The position numbers and the translations under genes were made by a program. 64,000 bases of DNA from Kwoniella bestiolae CBS 10118 (lineage: Eukaryota; Basidiomycota; Tremellomycetes; Tremellales; Cryptococcaceae). Numbering within the stretch: position 1 is the stretch's first letter; every line of letters begins with the position of its first letter. The stretch is from the NCBI RefSeq assembly GCF_000512585.2, contig NC_089248.1:372001-436000 (forward strand), read 5' to 3'. Of the stretch, positions 11,146 to 21,746 are shown piece after piece. The notes beneath the pieces were generated by a model, which saw only the letters and a program-made list of their open reading frames with translations, was not told where the DNA came from and searched no databases.

Positions 11146-11679
11146 TCACTCTTGATCACCTAGAGTATCCCTCTTATAAAGACAGGTACCATACAGCTCA
11201 TGATGTAGTTCGTGGGTAATGGACCGAACAGTCATTTCATCATCTTTGGAAGCTTGCATCCTGATATGAGCTGTGGTGGGAGGCGCAGATGCAAGCGCAG
11301 TATCGAGGTTTTCTCTCAGAGACTTGAGCTCTTCTCGGGTGATCCCCTTCTCCCTTATGGCGGCGGTGGATTCAGCAGTCTTGATCGTCTCCATGGTGTC
11401 TCGTGCGGACGAATTGAACTCCAAAAGTGCTTTAACTCTGTCCATCGAGCCTCCACTATATTTGTCCAACGGAAGAACAGATTGTTTCCCCTCCGAGAGG
11501 GAAACGGTCGATCCGCTCTTGTAGCACTTTGAACCAGCCGAAGCCATGGATTGGAGGGAGGCGGTACTTTGTCCTCGAATTTCAGCAACATCTGACCCAT
11601 CAGGTTGATTGGGGTAGACTTGCGCATCGACATGGCTGGCACATGGCTGGGCGATGGATGATTTGCTAAATCGGAGCAT
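11146..11679 (-). CDS. Family 1 orphan protein, member 2 (177 aa)
   Basis: Intronless, ATG at 11679. The N-terminal 75 residues are Ser/Gln-rich and disordered; the C-terminal 100 are predicted helical: SMDRVKALLEFNSSARDT, then ITREELKSLRENLDTALAS, then MTVRSITHELHHELYG. The order matches the other family 1 proteins: a first helix with L-x-x-x, a second with E-L-K-x-L-R/K-x-x-L, and a last V-x-x-I-x-x-x-L/I helix. No known domain, signal peptide or membrane helix. A palindromic TATA-like GTATATATAC lies at 11801-11810, about 125 bases upstream of the ATG on the coding strand, which supports a real promoter. Function unknown. Confidence 0.55.
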   Translation of the reverse strand: MLRFSKSSIAQPCASHVDAQVYPNQPDGSDVAEIRGQSTASLQSMASAGSKCYKSGSTVSLSEGKQSVLPLDKYSGGSMDRVKALLEFNSSARDTMETIKTAESTAAIREKGITREELKSLRENLDTALASAPPTTAHIRMQASKDDEMTVRSITHELHHELYGTCLYKRDTLGDQE

Positions 11680-11800
11680 GGTGTGTCGTGGTACTACGGT
11701 AAGGGTTGAGAAGACAATTTTGAATGGGTTACTTGAAGATACAAATGGGAATGAGGTGAAGGGCGACTACTGTTGGGGAATGGTAGATTGGAAACCACGT

Positions 11801-11810
11801 GTATATATAC
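11801..11810 (-). promoter_or_regulatory. TATA-like element upstream of 11146-11679
   Basis: GTATATATAC, about 125 bases upstream of the ATG at 11679; position and composition fit a core promoter. Confidence 0.35.
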
Positions 11811-11902
11811 ACAAATCGTCCTAGATTGCTCTGTAAGTTGACTGCATTCTATCGTTCACGGTCAGACTGTTCGTAGTACACCTTCAAATCCTATCTTCCC
11901 TT

Positions 11903-12436
11903 TCACACCCCATCCTCTATTGAGATGATCAAAGGACCGAGATGGAGCAGATAATCTAGGTCGGTGAAATCGTGACGGAAGCTTGGCCTTAGTCTTCGCG
12001 GAAGCCCTTGATCTGACAGTCCCGATCCGAAAGTCGACGGTCCTAGATACGATACTCGACTGACATCTGTGTGTCTTGGGCGGAGGATGTACAGTACGTT
12101 CTGGAGGGTCGGAACGAGAGATAAGGCGGAGAGTGAGATGATTCTCAATACTTCGGAATAAATCTTCGAATCACTTATCATCGTACTGATAAACGGGACC
12201 TTTAATGACCTGTCTATTCGGGCACCAATCCGTACATCCCCTTCTGATATCGATCGAAAGTCGCTCAGAACGTAAGAATCAACGCGGATAGGATCGATGG
12301 ACCTAAAGCGATAATTTAAGTCGGAGGAAGCTCGAGAGTCGGTGTCGGAGAAGCTTAGAGGGATTCCGGAGACATCTCTGTGCATTATCAACAAGAGCCA
12401 CAAGTCAATTATATGGCAATAGGTATGGGCAAGCAT
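11903..12436 (-). CDS. Unassigned open frame, doubtful (177 aa)
   Basis: Open from ATG 12436 to the stop at 11903 without interruption. No recognisable domain; the middle (VLRIISLSALSLVPTLQNVL) is hydrophobic. It shows no clear match to family 1 although it lies between two members. Composition and codon use do not look strongly coding, and short antisense frames overlap it. It could be a relic or chance frame in the spacer between 11680 and 12814, which otherwise holds nothing I recognise. Confidence 0.25.
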   Translation of the reverse strand: MLAHTYCHIIDLWLLLIMHRDVSGIPLSFSDTDSRASSDLNYRFRSIDPIRVDSYVLSDFRSISEGDVRIGARIDRSLKVPFISTMISDSKIYSEVLRIISLSALSLVPTLQNVLYILRPRHTDVSRVSYLGPSTFGSGLSDQGLPRRLRPSFRHDFTDLDYLLHLGPLIISIEDGV

Positions 12437-12814
12437 CCTCTTCAGCCCTATCTGCAATTTGGATACCCCAAGTGGAGACACGCAGACTGCTCAAAGGCGC
12501 CCCCACGCTCAACGCACCTCAGAAGGAGCTATCATCGACCTGCTGTGCAAATGTTCTGGGAGGGCGACCAAACAAGCAAAACTTTTTCGTAGCTCTCTCG
12601 CGCTAAAATGGAGGTCTCTTTCTTCGTCGTGTGTAACATATCTGTCTATCAGATTGGAAAACGTTACTACCTATCTGCGCGGTATGAGCCCGGTCAAGCG
12701 AATCAAGTCCAAGGACGCAACATGCACGTACATGTACGAAAAGCCATGGGAATAGATCAAAAGCGACGGCGAAAATCAAGGAAAGTACGAGACCTCTGAC
12801 TATGCCGAGGCGGG

Positions 12815-13402
12815 TCAGACGTGATTGCTTCCCAATTTTTTTTGTTCGAGGCTACCAGTTTCCCTAGATTGGATCTCCTTGCAGATAGCCTGAATGATCG
12901 CTTGAGCTACGCCTATATCACGCTTCGTAGCTAGTTTTGTAGGTTCTCCCGACCCTCTCTCAGAGTTGAGGGTGACATCATTCAATGACTCACGTAGATA
13001 TTCTAAGTTATCATCCGGTACATTGCTCTGAGTATTGGAACATGCTCCGGACCTGATCGAATCGAGTATGGTGCGTTCTTCAATTTCGGGATGGAATAGG
13101 CCTCTTACTTTGTTGAGCGCTGCTATCTCCGAAGGACTCAATGGGAAATGAACGTCCTTTGGAGATGGACTTGAACTTGGGTCGCCATGAAGTTCCGCGT
13201 CGGGTGACGGTGTAGGACCAACTGATAGATCAAGACTTGAGCGAGAGCGAGTGGAAAGAAAGCTCGATGACTTGTTGGAATTTGCCACGCTGCTGAGGTA
13301 CTTGAGATGGTCGCCCGACGAGGGACTGGTGAATGTAGCTGTGAAGCATGTATATGAAGTCACACCAGGTGGCACCGAGGAGGATTTACGGGAACGATCC
13401 AT
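12815..13402 (-). CDS. Family 1 orphan protein, member 3 (195 aa)
   Basis: Intronless, ATG at 13402. The N-terminal 90 residues are Ser/Pro-rich and disordered. They are followed by FPLSPSEIAALNKVRGLF, a motif nearly repeated in member 4 as FTLSPSELNSIASIQPLY; this shared L-S-P-S-E block is the clearest evidence of family membership. Then come DDNLEYLRESLNDVTL and a final helix DIGVAQAIIQAICKEIQ, matching the position of VRSTIEALLGN in member 4. No known domain, no membrane segment. The sequence just upstream contains TACAGTAGTGTATACTGG (13486-13503). Function unknown. Confidence 0.6.
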   Translation of the reverse strand: MDRSRKSSSVPPGVTSYTCFTATFTSPSSGDHLKYLSSVANSNKSSSFLSTRSRSSLDLSVGPTPSPDAELHGDPSSSPSPKDVHFPLSPSEIAALNKVRGLFHPEIEERTILDSIRSGACSNTQSNVPDDNLEYLRESLNDVTLNSERGSGEPTKLATKRDIGVAQAIIQAICKEIQSRETGSLEQKKLGSNHV

Positions 13403-14260
13403 GTTGGACGGATTGGTCTTATTCAGACTGCAGGTAGAGTTATCAGTCAGAAAGGAGAAGCTGGATGAGCAGAACTCAGTGGAGTACAGTAGTGTATACT
13501 GGAATAGGTTTACTGTAAATGACGGACGAGGTTAACAAGTTGCACCTGGGAGGGCAAAACCACGCATATACAGATAGAGTCATGTCTGCGTAGCCGTACC
13601 CTGACATCGCTCGCTTAAGGCCTTCTGATTCTAGCTATACGAACCTCGAAACCTTACCCTACCTTTCACCGCCGGAATCAAAAGACGAGGTGAAAGGATC
13701 GATACTTCTCAGATTCTGTATCAGGAAGTACGCTTTTCCCTACTGTATCGTCTCTGAAATCTGTTGTCCGGAAGTGCTCCCATGTAAAAATCTTTGTGGG
13801 GCAAGCTCGAATTATCTACCCAACTGCCGTCAAACTCTCCATCTGTTGGGCTTAATAGGTCTGACACAGCCCGAATTAGAAAGCCCTGTACCTTATACAT
13901 GCGGACTTTGACATTTACCGTACGTTCATCCTCCAAATAAGATTGGGTCCAGTGTTGGACTGACTCATGTATCGATAAGATCAGATCGATAAAATAAGCC
14001 ACTAACACTCTTTGAGCAACTAGTGGACATCGTACTGTAATGTGGTAATCTGTATAAACGAATCCGTTCTTGGCCCTGGTTGCGATGAGTGAGACCTCCT
14101 CCTTGACACCCCATTAGTACGGCTAAATCTCATCACCCAGCCATTCTCGAGCCGACAGTACAATACAATACGAACGAACGATAAGCAAGTGTACAGTCCA
14201 ACTAAACCTGTTTTATACACCACATTGTACCCCTGCTTGACTCCTATCATTCCTCTTCCA
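13403..14260. other. Intergenic, no gene seen
   Basis: Spacer between members 3 and 4 of family 1. Frames are short (up to 95 codons) and show no family match; promoter of member 3 and 3' UTR of member 4 are expected here. Confidence 0.4.
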
Positions 14261-14803
14261 CTAAACTTTGAGTCTATCCCTCTCCCGCACACCAACATTT
14301 CTCAATCCAGTATGCCTGTTCCCCAAAAGCGCCTCTATCGTACTTCTCACACTCTCCAAATCCTCTCTCGATCTCTCCACTTCACTGTCTTGGCCTACTT
14401 CTCCAAGCGACCTTTTCAAAAGCTTCAATCCACTCTTCTCTTGGGCAGTCGATAAGAGCGTTGAGTCCTGTTCTGCTAGCCTGCTTAGTGTCGAACTTTT
14501 CTCTTCGTCGTTGATGTACAGAGGTTGGATGGATGCGATGGAGTTCAGCTCGCTTGGGCTCAAGGTGAACTCGGTCATTGTCTCTTCTTTGGTCTCCCCA
14601 CTGATGGAGGGAGCTGTATCCCCGGGGTTGGGGGTTTTCAAGGTAGTTGCTCGTCTTATCTTGAACTTGAATTCCGGGACAGTGCTGTTGCTGGCATCGA
14701 TCTTGGTATCCTCAGAAAGGGATGGACGTCTGGAAGAGGAGCGAGAACGCATTCTCCGGAAAGTCGACTTCGCTTCTTGTAGTGTCGATTTCAACAAGTC
14801 CAT
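14261..14803 (-). CDS. Family 1 orphan protein, member 4 (180 aa)
   Basis: Intronless, ATG at 14803. The N-terminus MDLLKSTLQEAKSTFRRM is a basic amphipathic helix, followed by a Ser/Arg-rich patch (RSRSSSRRPSLSE). The C-terminal half has FTLSPSELNSIASIQPLY (compare member 3), then SGLKLLKRSLGEVGQDSEVE and a last helix LESVRSTIEALLG. An antisense open frame of 184 codons overlaps almost exactly (14268-14822 plus). I prefer the minus strand because it carries the family motifs. Upstream at 14928-14937 is TACTGTACTG. Function unknown; basic and Ser-rich ends suggest, no more than that, nucleic-acid or phospho-regulated contacts. Confidence 0.6.
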   Translation of the reverse strand: MDLLKSTLQEAKSTFRRMRSRSSSRRPSLSEDTKIDASNSTVPEFKFKIRRATTLKTPNPGDTAPSISGETKEETMTEFTLSPSELNSIASIQPLYINDEEKSSTLSRLAEQDSTLLSTAQEKSGLKLLKRSLGEVGQDSEVERSREDLESVRSTIEALLGNRHTGLRNVGVRERDRLKV

Positions 14804-15181
14804 ATTGAGTTACAGTAGTTGATAGGCTGGGTGAAGATCTGAAAGGCAAGTTGTGATGACTTTTCTACTTTCTGCGATCAAGAAGGCAATTTGATGAGTG
14901 ATTTTCTCGATCGACAAGAAGCTTTATACTGTACTGTGTTTTGTACACCTCAGAGGTGGCGATGGGATATTTTCGTACTCAACAGTTGTCAAATGTTTCG
15001 AGGAGAACGATGAAAGGAGGCAGGAAGGCAAAGCTGAAGAATATTCAAGTGTGGCGACGCAGTATGACGCAGGTCTTCCACTCTGTGTTTTGGTGAAGGT
15101 CTTTACATCATATACATAAATGCTTACAACAGTATAACAAGTCAAACCAATCGTGTCGATCTGACCTGCCCGCCGACAAGT
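14804..15181. other. Intergenic, no gene seen
   Basis: Promoter side of family 1 member 4 and 3' side of the PPR-like gene. Contains TACTGTACTG at 14928-14937. Frames of up to 74 codons on both strands look like chance. Confidence 0.4.
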
Positions 15182-17971
15182 CTACATATCACTCCTCTTT
15201 GCATCTCCACTACTATCCCTAACAAACGCCTCCACCCCCTCATCTCCCAACAATCTCCCCAACAACACCTCCTCGTCGGTCCTCTCCTTCCTCCCCATCT
15301 TATTACTGCTCTCCCCCCACCTAAACCGCGCTCCCGACCTCCTATCCGTCAACTTATCTCTCAACAACTCTGGCACCTCCAACCCCGCGTCTTGAATATC
15401 CAGTATAACATTCTTAATCTCAACCCTAAACTCATGGTGCGGTTGTTTATCCTCTGATAATTTCCATCTCCATCTACAGGCCCTGATCAAGCTCTTATAA
15501 TACCCCTCCGTGAATTCACGGGGAGCGTGTGCCTTCCTTGCAAGATGGTGAGTGACCATGGTCATATATCCTGCTGCTACTCCGCGGGGTAATCTGGCAT
15601 ATGCCTCGGGGATCATCCATCCCAGTGGTACTTCCTTGGACAGATCGTTATTCCTTCGTTTATGTCGTCGGTTGGTAGATCGAGTCTCGTTGGACCAAAC
15701 ATCTAACATTATCTTGTACCCTTCCAGAGGAAATTTGAGAGAAGGCGGTATCGTCCTATCCACTATATCTGGGTTCTCCTCCTTGTACTCCTTGATTCGT
15801 CCCCTCTGAGCATACAATGCGAGATTAAACATCCTCTGCGCCAGGCCCGTCGAACCGGATTTCTCCAATCCCCTCATCAGAGATAGATATACCTGATGAG
15901 ACAACAGTTGAGATCTCGGTCTACCGCTTGAACCTGATTCCAATCCCTTCTGATTCATCCGTATGAGGACCTCTTCCGCGGGCATCTTTCTGGAGAACTC
16001 CAAATATGGTTCCAGAGTGTACACCAGATCTTCCAACCTGTTGAATTGACTGGTGACTGTCAAATGCTTGATGAGGTGTAACAACGAAGCTTCACTGGGT
16101 AAAGGCGATTCACCCCGTTCAAACGATGTGGCGATCCGACCATTCGTCTCTTCCACAAATTCACTCTCCATGGCCCTTATCTCTTGCGGGATCTCTCGTT
16201 CTACTCTTTGAGAAGAAGAGAAGAACCTCGAATCGGGACGCTGAGGTGGCGCGTGGGATGGTCGATCGTACGTCTGTTGGCCAAATATGGTCATATCCGC
16301 TTGAGAAGCGATGGCGTTGAGCTGTAATGCTGAAGAGCCTTTCAGGATGGTATTGAACGCTCGAGGATCTCCTTCACCCATTCTGAACACTTCCTTCATG
16401 TAATCTAACAATCTCTTCAGGGCGAATGGTTTGCGCAAGCTTTGAAAAGCGTACTGGAGGAGGATTGTACATGATTTCCAGGATAGTGGAGGTAACATGT
16501 ATTGGTTCGCATTTGTCGTGGTCGAGATTGTGTCGACCATTTCATTGTCTGCGTTTAGATCTTGGTTTTCAGCAATCAGTTGCATCGAGTGGGAAGATAT
16601 TGGGGGAGAGAACAGGAGGGACATGAGAGTAACATGTATCTGGGTGAAGGACGTATATGCCCATTGATATTCTGCCGGGACTTGGGTGATATTTTCAGGA
16701 TACACATCCGGTTTGGAAGGCGCAGTTTTGAAAGCTCCCAGCAATCTTCCCAAAGATACGATTGGAAGCGTGCGCGAGAGGACAGTATTGGCTAGGATCG
16801 CTAGAGCTCTCATCGAGCTTGCGAATTCTTGAGGCGAGCAAGTATGCGGATTGAGTTTGAGCGAATGGATGATGATGTCCAGCAAGTATCGTTTAGGTTG
16901 AGGTACCAATGAAGGAGGGGATGTTGCGATGGGTAAAGGGAAATTCTTCATCTTTTCGCCCAGAGATAAATTTTTCGGATGCCATAAGTCTAATCTGTCA
17001 TGTGGTGAGAGGACTTCTCCAGGTAATCGCCAAGTCCTGACTCCGGTCCACCAGTGTCCTAACAGCTTCGATAAACGTTGGCGCCGTGAAGAATCGATGG
17101 TACGAGGGGGTCCACCGCCGGGATGAAAATCGTCTGGATCTGCTCCATGTGCTACTCTCCCTTCTGTAACCCATTCTTCTACTAATCCGACGTAAACTTT
17201 GGCTGCTAAATCAAATAGGCTCTCATCCACACATTGTTTGATTACCAATTGATACAGTTCTATGGGTCGCTGGTATCGTACATCCTGCAGAGATTCCATT
17301 ATACCTAAGAGAGTAGCTAGTTGTGGGCTCGGTGGGGAGGGCAGCTGATCTTCTAATGAAGGTGTGATATCCGGTAGAAGGGAGGTTTGCTTGGACGGTC
17401 GACCGCTGATCATCTTGAAGATCGATCGGTCACCAAATAGGATTGATAGAGTTCTGAGTGATAGCAGTTTCCTTCTTCGATCCCGTGTTGTCGTTCTCAA
17501 CACATCACATATGACAGCCGCAGCCAAATTTCCCTTCTTCTTTCTCAATAGGTGATGAAGGATGATATGCAAGTCGAGGCGTGATATCGCAGCGAGATCT
17601 TCTTCATAATTATGGTGCCTCGGCAGTCCAATTAGTCCCGACTGCTTGCTGAGTGCGTTGTAGAATATTTGAGGTTGAGCATATGCACCAAAATTCAGCT
17701 GATTGAGCGTATCGCGAAGTACTCGAGAGTGCTGGAGTGGGGAAGGTGCATCGAGATGGGATTGTGTGTATTGTTGTAACAAGGCGTGGCGAGGTTGGTA
17801 GGGTATTCTTGATGGTCCAGCACCATATTCTATGCCGTATGGCTCATGCTGGTTGTCCTCCTCTGGATCTCTCTCCCTGGCCAAAGCGGCGGACGAGGAG
17901 AGTCTGAGGGCGGGTATGGAGGACAGTGGTCTGAGGATCGGAGGGTGGAGCTTGGCTCGAATTCGCCGCAG
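15182..17971 (-). CDS. Large predicted mitochondrial helical-repeat (PPR-like) protein
   Basis: Single coding exon, 929 aa from ATG 17971. The frame stays open 21 codons further (ATG 18034), but a GTGAGT donor and TGTGTAG acceptor directly before C-ATG argue for a 59-base 5' UTR intron, so 17971 is the likely start. The N-terminus MLRRIRAKLHPPILRPLSS is a strong mitochondrial presequence (Arg-rich, no acids). The body is alpha-helical with degenerate pentatricopeptide-like pairs, for example YQLVIKQCVDESLFDLAAKV (about 250-280) and LMRGLEKSGSTGLAQRMF (about 710). Such proteins act in mitochondrial RNA processing or translation. No specific orthologue is recognised; the fit to PPR is by pattern only. 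An RRHKRRNN basic patch lies near residue 770. Confidence 0.7.
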   Translation of the reverse strand: MRRIRAKLHPPILRPLSSIPALRLSSSAALARERDPEEDNQHEPYGIEYGAGPSRIPYQPRHALLQQYTQSHLDAPSPLQHSRVLRDTLNQLNFGAYAQPQIFYNALSKQSGLIGLPRHHNYEEDLAAISRLDLHIILHHLLRKKKGNLAAAVICDVLRTTTRDRRRKLLSLRTLSILFGDRSIFKMISGRPSKQTSLLPDITPSLEDQLPSPPSPQLATLLGIMESLQDVRYQRPIELYQLVIKQCVDESLFDLAAKVYVGLVEEWVTEGRVAHGADPDDFHPGGGPPRTIDSSRRQRLSKLLGHWWTGVRTWRLPGEVLSPHDRLDLWHPKNLSLGEKMKNFPLPIATSPPSLVPQPKRYLLDIIIHSLKLNPHTCSPQEFASSMRALAILANTVLSRTLPIVSLGRLLGAFKTAPSKPDVYPENITQVPAEYQWAYTSFTQIHVTLMSLLFSPPISSHSMQLIAENQDLNADNEMVDTISTTTNANQYMLPPLSWKSCTILLQYAFQSLRKPFALKRLLDYMKEVFRMGEGDPRAFNTILKGSSALQLNAIASQADMTIFGQQTYDRPSHAPPQRPDSRFFSSSQRVEREIPQEIRAMESEFVEETNGRIATSFERGESPLPSEASLLHLIKHLTVTSQFNRLEDLVYTLEPYLEFSRKMPAEEVLIRMNQKGLESGSSGRPRSQLLSHQVYLSLMRGLEKSGSTGLAQRMFNLALYAQRGRIKEYKEENPDIVDRTIPPSLKFPLEGYKIMLDVWSNETRSTNRRHKRRNNDLSKEVPLGWMIPEAYARLPRGVAAGYMTMVTHHLARKAHAPREFTEGYYKSLIRACRWRWKLSEDKQPHHEFRVEIKNVILDIQDAGLEVPELLRDKLTDRRSGARFRWGESSNKMGRKERTDEEVLLGRLLGDEGVEAFVRDSSGDAKRSDM

Positions 17972-18782
17972 CATGCTACACAAATGATTCAACTCTGGTA
18001 CAAGTGAGGTATATGCACCAGATACTGGACTCACCTGGAAAGCTGGATGTTGATCACAACTCGTCAGACCATGTGAGCACTAACAATATGTGATTTGAGT
18101 GTTTTAGGTGTGGTAGTCAAAAGTCAAAAATCATAAAATCAACAAGAACAGTGACATTCCGGATAAAAAAGCTACGATCCAATCCGAATATAATCACTAG
18201 AGTAGTCTTATCAGGCACACCACCCCAACCCATACAAAGATTTATCAGGCTGACTTGATGCTTCACTGTTTTGCCACTGTAGAGTAATACTTGAGTCATG
18301 ACACAACCATTCATCCATCATCTCTTTCTCTCTTTGTTTACTGAAACTACACTATCTTACACCACATAGATACACACACACACACATATTGTAGCCTGTC
18401 CCTGTCCTTGATCAAAACGAGTACATGCTCTAACAACAACTCATCAATCAATCAAATCACCCACTCTATCGTCATTGTTCTCAACACGACACGTTGTCGG
18501 ATTATCTCTGGTTCAGACATAGTACTAGTCTCACATACGTTCCATTCCAATTCCTTGTTTTCTCCTCGTTTGGAAAGTCATAGTGCATGTACAAGGGAAA
18601 TTATCGCTATATAAGAGACCGTTGTCCTGAACTGAGTAAGTGTTTTCCTCTCTCTCTCTCCATCTTCCTTTCATATCATCCTTTCATCTACTAACATCAT
18701 CTTGCGACATCCCTTCTTCTCCATCAAATCATACTCCATAAGTAAAGCACAGTCTGACAGACACCTCACACCATCACACAGA
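17972..18782. promoter_or_regulatory. Divergent promoter with 5' UTR introns
   Basis: Head-to-head spacer. On the plus side it has an (AC)n tract near 18371-18388, a (TC)n tract near 18648-18662 and a likely 5' UTR intron of the decapping-activator gene (donor GTAAGT 18636-18641, branch CTACTAAC 18688-18695). On the minus side the 5' UTR intron of the PPR-like gene lies just above 17972. Confidence 0.5.
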
Positions 18783-20445
18783 ATGTCAACACGATCAACC
18801 ACACGTCAACGTACATCATCTCATCCTGCCCACACGCATACACCTACACCACCCCTTCAACGCACATCCTCTCGTCCAGGCTCATCACGCCCCGGTACAC
18901 CATCCATTGCCTCTAGAGGAGATATCCCAATCTCACGTAAAGCATCTTCCACAACCCCCCACAAGTCTCCTATACCTCTTCAGCATCATCAATTACCACC
19001 TGTGACCATGTCAGAGCAACCTACCACGCCAACGCCGAAGAAGCCCCGTCGCACGAGGAAAGGCAACAAGCCATCTCAACAGCGAAACATCGTAGTAGGT
19101 TCTGAACCTGAACCGGATCTCTGTGCAGACCAGGAACCCTCATCGGAAGATGAAGAAATGCTTTTTGACCTACTAGGCGTGACTTCACCGCCCAAAGCGT
19201 CGCCTAAGAGAGGGGTCCTGAATCTGTCAAAAGATGATATGGATGTCGCACTACGTAAGAAAGCAAGAGCACCTCGAAACAAAGCTAGAAAAGAGTCTGT
19301 AACGGACCATGAAGGCGAATTGGGGAAACATCCGAGGAATGAAAATTCGCCCGCACCGAATAGTAGAAAGAATGGGAAGAATCAAAGGCTAAGAAGATCG
19401 GAGAACAATGATGAGAGGGGTGTGGGCTCGGAAGGGGATGTCCCCCAAAAGGGAAGAGGAGGAAAGAAAGGTTCCAAGTTTTCACTGGATGGTGCCTCCA
19501 GTTCTGCTCATTTACAATCAGGAAAGGATCACAATCTACCGAATAAACCCAAATCTTCCGGATTGAGCAATACGAAGCCTAAGAACCTACCTAAACACCA
19601 ATCTACGTCTCAGGTCCCTACCACAGAAGACATCTCTTATTCCGCGTTCGATACGTCTTCATTGAGTAAATCACTACCCGCTCGTGGTCTCGCTCAACCT
19701 CAGCCTCAACTCTCCCAATCGAACAACAAGAAGAACGGAAAGAAAGGTAATGGAAGCGGGGATGAGAGTGCTGTGTGGGAGATGCCATCTGTCGCAGGTG
19801 GGCAGGAATTAACTGTGAGCTGTTTTGGATATATTGGTGACCACACAATTGACTAAGCTTGTTTGCAAATAGTGGCAACAAAAGTTGCAATCTTCTACTT
19901 CCGCTTCATCCCATTCCAACGAATCTTCCCCTCGCAAAAGCAGTAAATCCACTCCATCCGATAAGAAGAAATCCAATCGATGTGCGCCATTCCAACAGCA
20001 AAGCGCACTACCAGCTGTCTCCTCGCCATTGAACCCCAGACCAGCACACAACAGACGAGCGTCAGTCGACGGTGTTCCCACAGCTTCCACTCCCAGTGGG
20101 ACTACTGGGACCAGTGGCCGCACGATCTCGGCATTCGATTCGCATATCCCCTTCCATACGGGATACAACGTCCATCGAGCTCCTCAAACACCCGCCAAGG
20201 GCGTTGCGTCGGCTCATGGAAATTTGTCAGATAATATCTTGCCTATCGTTGGATCTGGTGAATTCCCTAGATTACGAGAAAATAGTCAACAAGATTTACT
20301 ACAACGAAAAGGCAGTTTGACCAATCAACACTCTGGATCAGGATCAGGATCGACCGCAGCTTTCAGCGCGAAATATGCTGGACCGACTTTCCACAACTCG
20401 CCTAATGCTGCTAGTCTGTCGAAACCTGATTTAGAAGATTTTTAG
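18783..20445 (+). CDS. PNRC/EDC-type mRNA decapping activator
   Basis: Exons 18783-19814 and 19873-20445; 534 aa. Start is the first ATG after the 5' UTR (MSTRSTTRQRTSS). The whole protein is Ser/Thr/Pro/Lys-rich and predicted disordered. It carries the short motifs of the PNRC family. Near the exon junction is GGQELTWQQKLQSS, and at the C-terminus FSAKYAGPTFHNSPNAASL followed by SKPDLEDF. The YAG-x-x-F plus Pro-rich/Leu-Pro-like tail is the element with which yeast Edc1/Edc2 and animal PNRC proteins bind the Dcp1 EVH1 domain and activate Dcp2. The role (stimulating 5' cap removal in the cytoplasm) is inferred from these motifs. An acidic stretch SSEDEEMLFDLLGV lies near residue 120. Length is greater than yeast Edc1/2 but normal for basidiomycete relatives. 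Confidence 0.75.
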
Positions 20446-21746
20446 ACCGTGGTGACATCAAACGACCACCAAATGTTTTACTCGCCCACAACTTTCACTT
20501 CATCACTCTCCGATGTCAACATTCTTTTTTCGACAACATCTTGCATCGACATATCCGTGGTGTTCTCCTGACAATCTTCGAACAACACGACAAATCTACA
20601 CCAATTCTCCTCAATTTTTCCTGCCTTTACAGCAATTAACGAATCTCATCTTGTTGTTTCTCTTCTTTCGCCAACTTCCACCTATTCAAACGATTTACCT
20701 TATCTTCAACTTGACGAATCACAGCGATATGATCACGAGTATATGATTAGACGACGAATCACGACGTACGGTGTACATTTAGGGAAACTGATCAATTCGC
20801 ATTTAGGATTTCGTATTTTCGTATTTCGTATTTCGTCATCATCTTCAACTCAATCACGGTCATTACGGTCTGCCTTATGGTTTTCTTTCGCTTTCATCAG
20901 CAATTATACGTCAATTGTACTACCACTATCTCTCATCTGTACTACCATCGTCAATACAACAATATCAAGTCATTCCTTTGTTGAACCTTACACAGCAAAC
21001 AACCTTTCGGACGGATTTCTACCCTAGTGGTAGGGACATTGTCAGACATCCGAGTCAATCTACTTTTTATTTGATTGGTCGGATGTCATCTTTTATTCGA
21101 TTATACCTATTCTGACCTTTGTCGTCCCCCAAAGATCACAGAAAGGGAGGGGAGGTGTAGTTGTGTAGAATGAGAGGATGGTGTCGGAAGGAGGAAAGGG
21201 AATCAGGAAAGAGGAGAGGCAATTTCTCATGTTGTTCAACCAACGTTGAGTAAGATTAGGGGATGTATTTTACATGGTATGGAATATGCACCTGTTGATA
21301 CCTTGTACATCCTGTCCATGTCCCGGTGACTCTGACTCGAATCTGCCAATAATATGGGGATTTGGACTGTATCATCCTTCTTTTTTGTTTTTCTCTTTCT
21401 CAGTGACAAAGGGTCACGCGAGCACTCTGGAATCTGCAACCCGTCTCGACGCCTTGCTCTTTTGACTATCCACCCCTAGGTCAGATCAACCTGACCTTTG
21501 TGATTTCGTCATACAGCTCCATTGGGTCTACGTCAAAATGGGAAAGGAGGATATTCGTTCAAAGGATCGCCCGGTCTGTCTGTATATACACCCGAGTATC
21601 GTATCACTCATGCTGTATAGTTTTCTTTCTCCCCAGAGGTATATATATATAAGCATCTGCTTGCAAATCGTATCTTCTCGACTCCTTATCATCTAGCCAT
21701 CATCTCGTATCTTCACAATCAGGCATTTTCGTCTTCAACCGCCATC
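20446..21746. other. Intergenic, low-complexity spacer
   Basis: 1.3 kb without a convincing gene. It is pyrimidine- and AT-rich, with a small tandem CGTATTT repeat at about 20810-20836. It holds the 3' UTR of the decapping-activator gene and the promoter of family 1 member 5, including the TATA tract at 21640. Confidence 0.45.
21640..21652 (+). promoter_or_regulatory. TATA box of family 1 member 5
   Basis: TATATATATATAA tract, about 95 bases upstream of the ATG at 21747. Followed by CT-rich sequence as in other fungal core promoters. Confidence 0.5.

Noticed and set aside
12459..12799. Overlapping plus-strand frames of 60-98 codons.
   Set aside because: No domain, no splice linkage, no family match.
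14268..14822. 184-codon plus-strand frame.
   Set aside because: Antisense shadow of family 1 member 4, whose minus strand carries the family motifs.
17972..18034. 21-codon extension of the PPR-like gene.
   Set aside because: Segment reads as a 5' UTR intron (GTGAGT...TGTGTAG) ending just before C-ATG.
18371..18388. (AC)n run.
   Set aside because: Short microsatellite; no sign of wider repeat.
18702..18782. Longer N-terminus for the decapping activator.
   Set aside because: Would need a TTG start; the region looks like a 5' UTR with an intron (GTAAGT, CTACTAAC).
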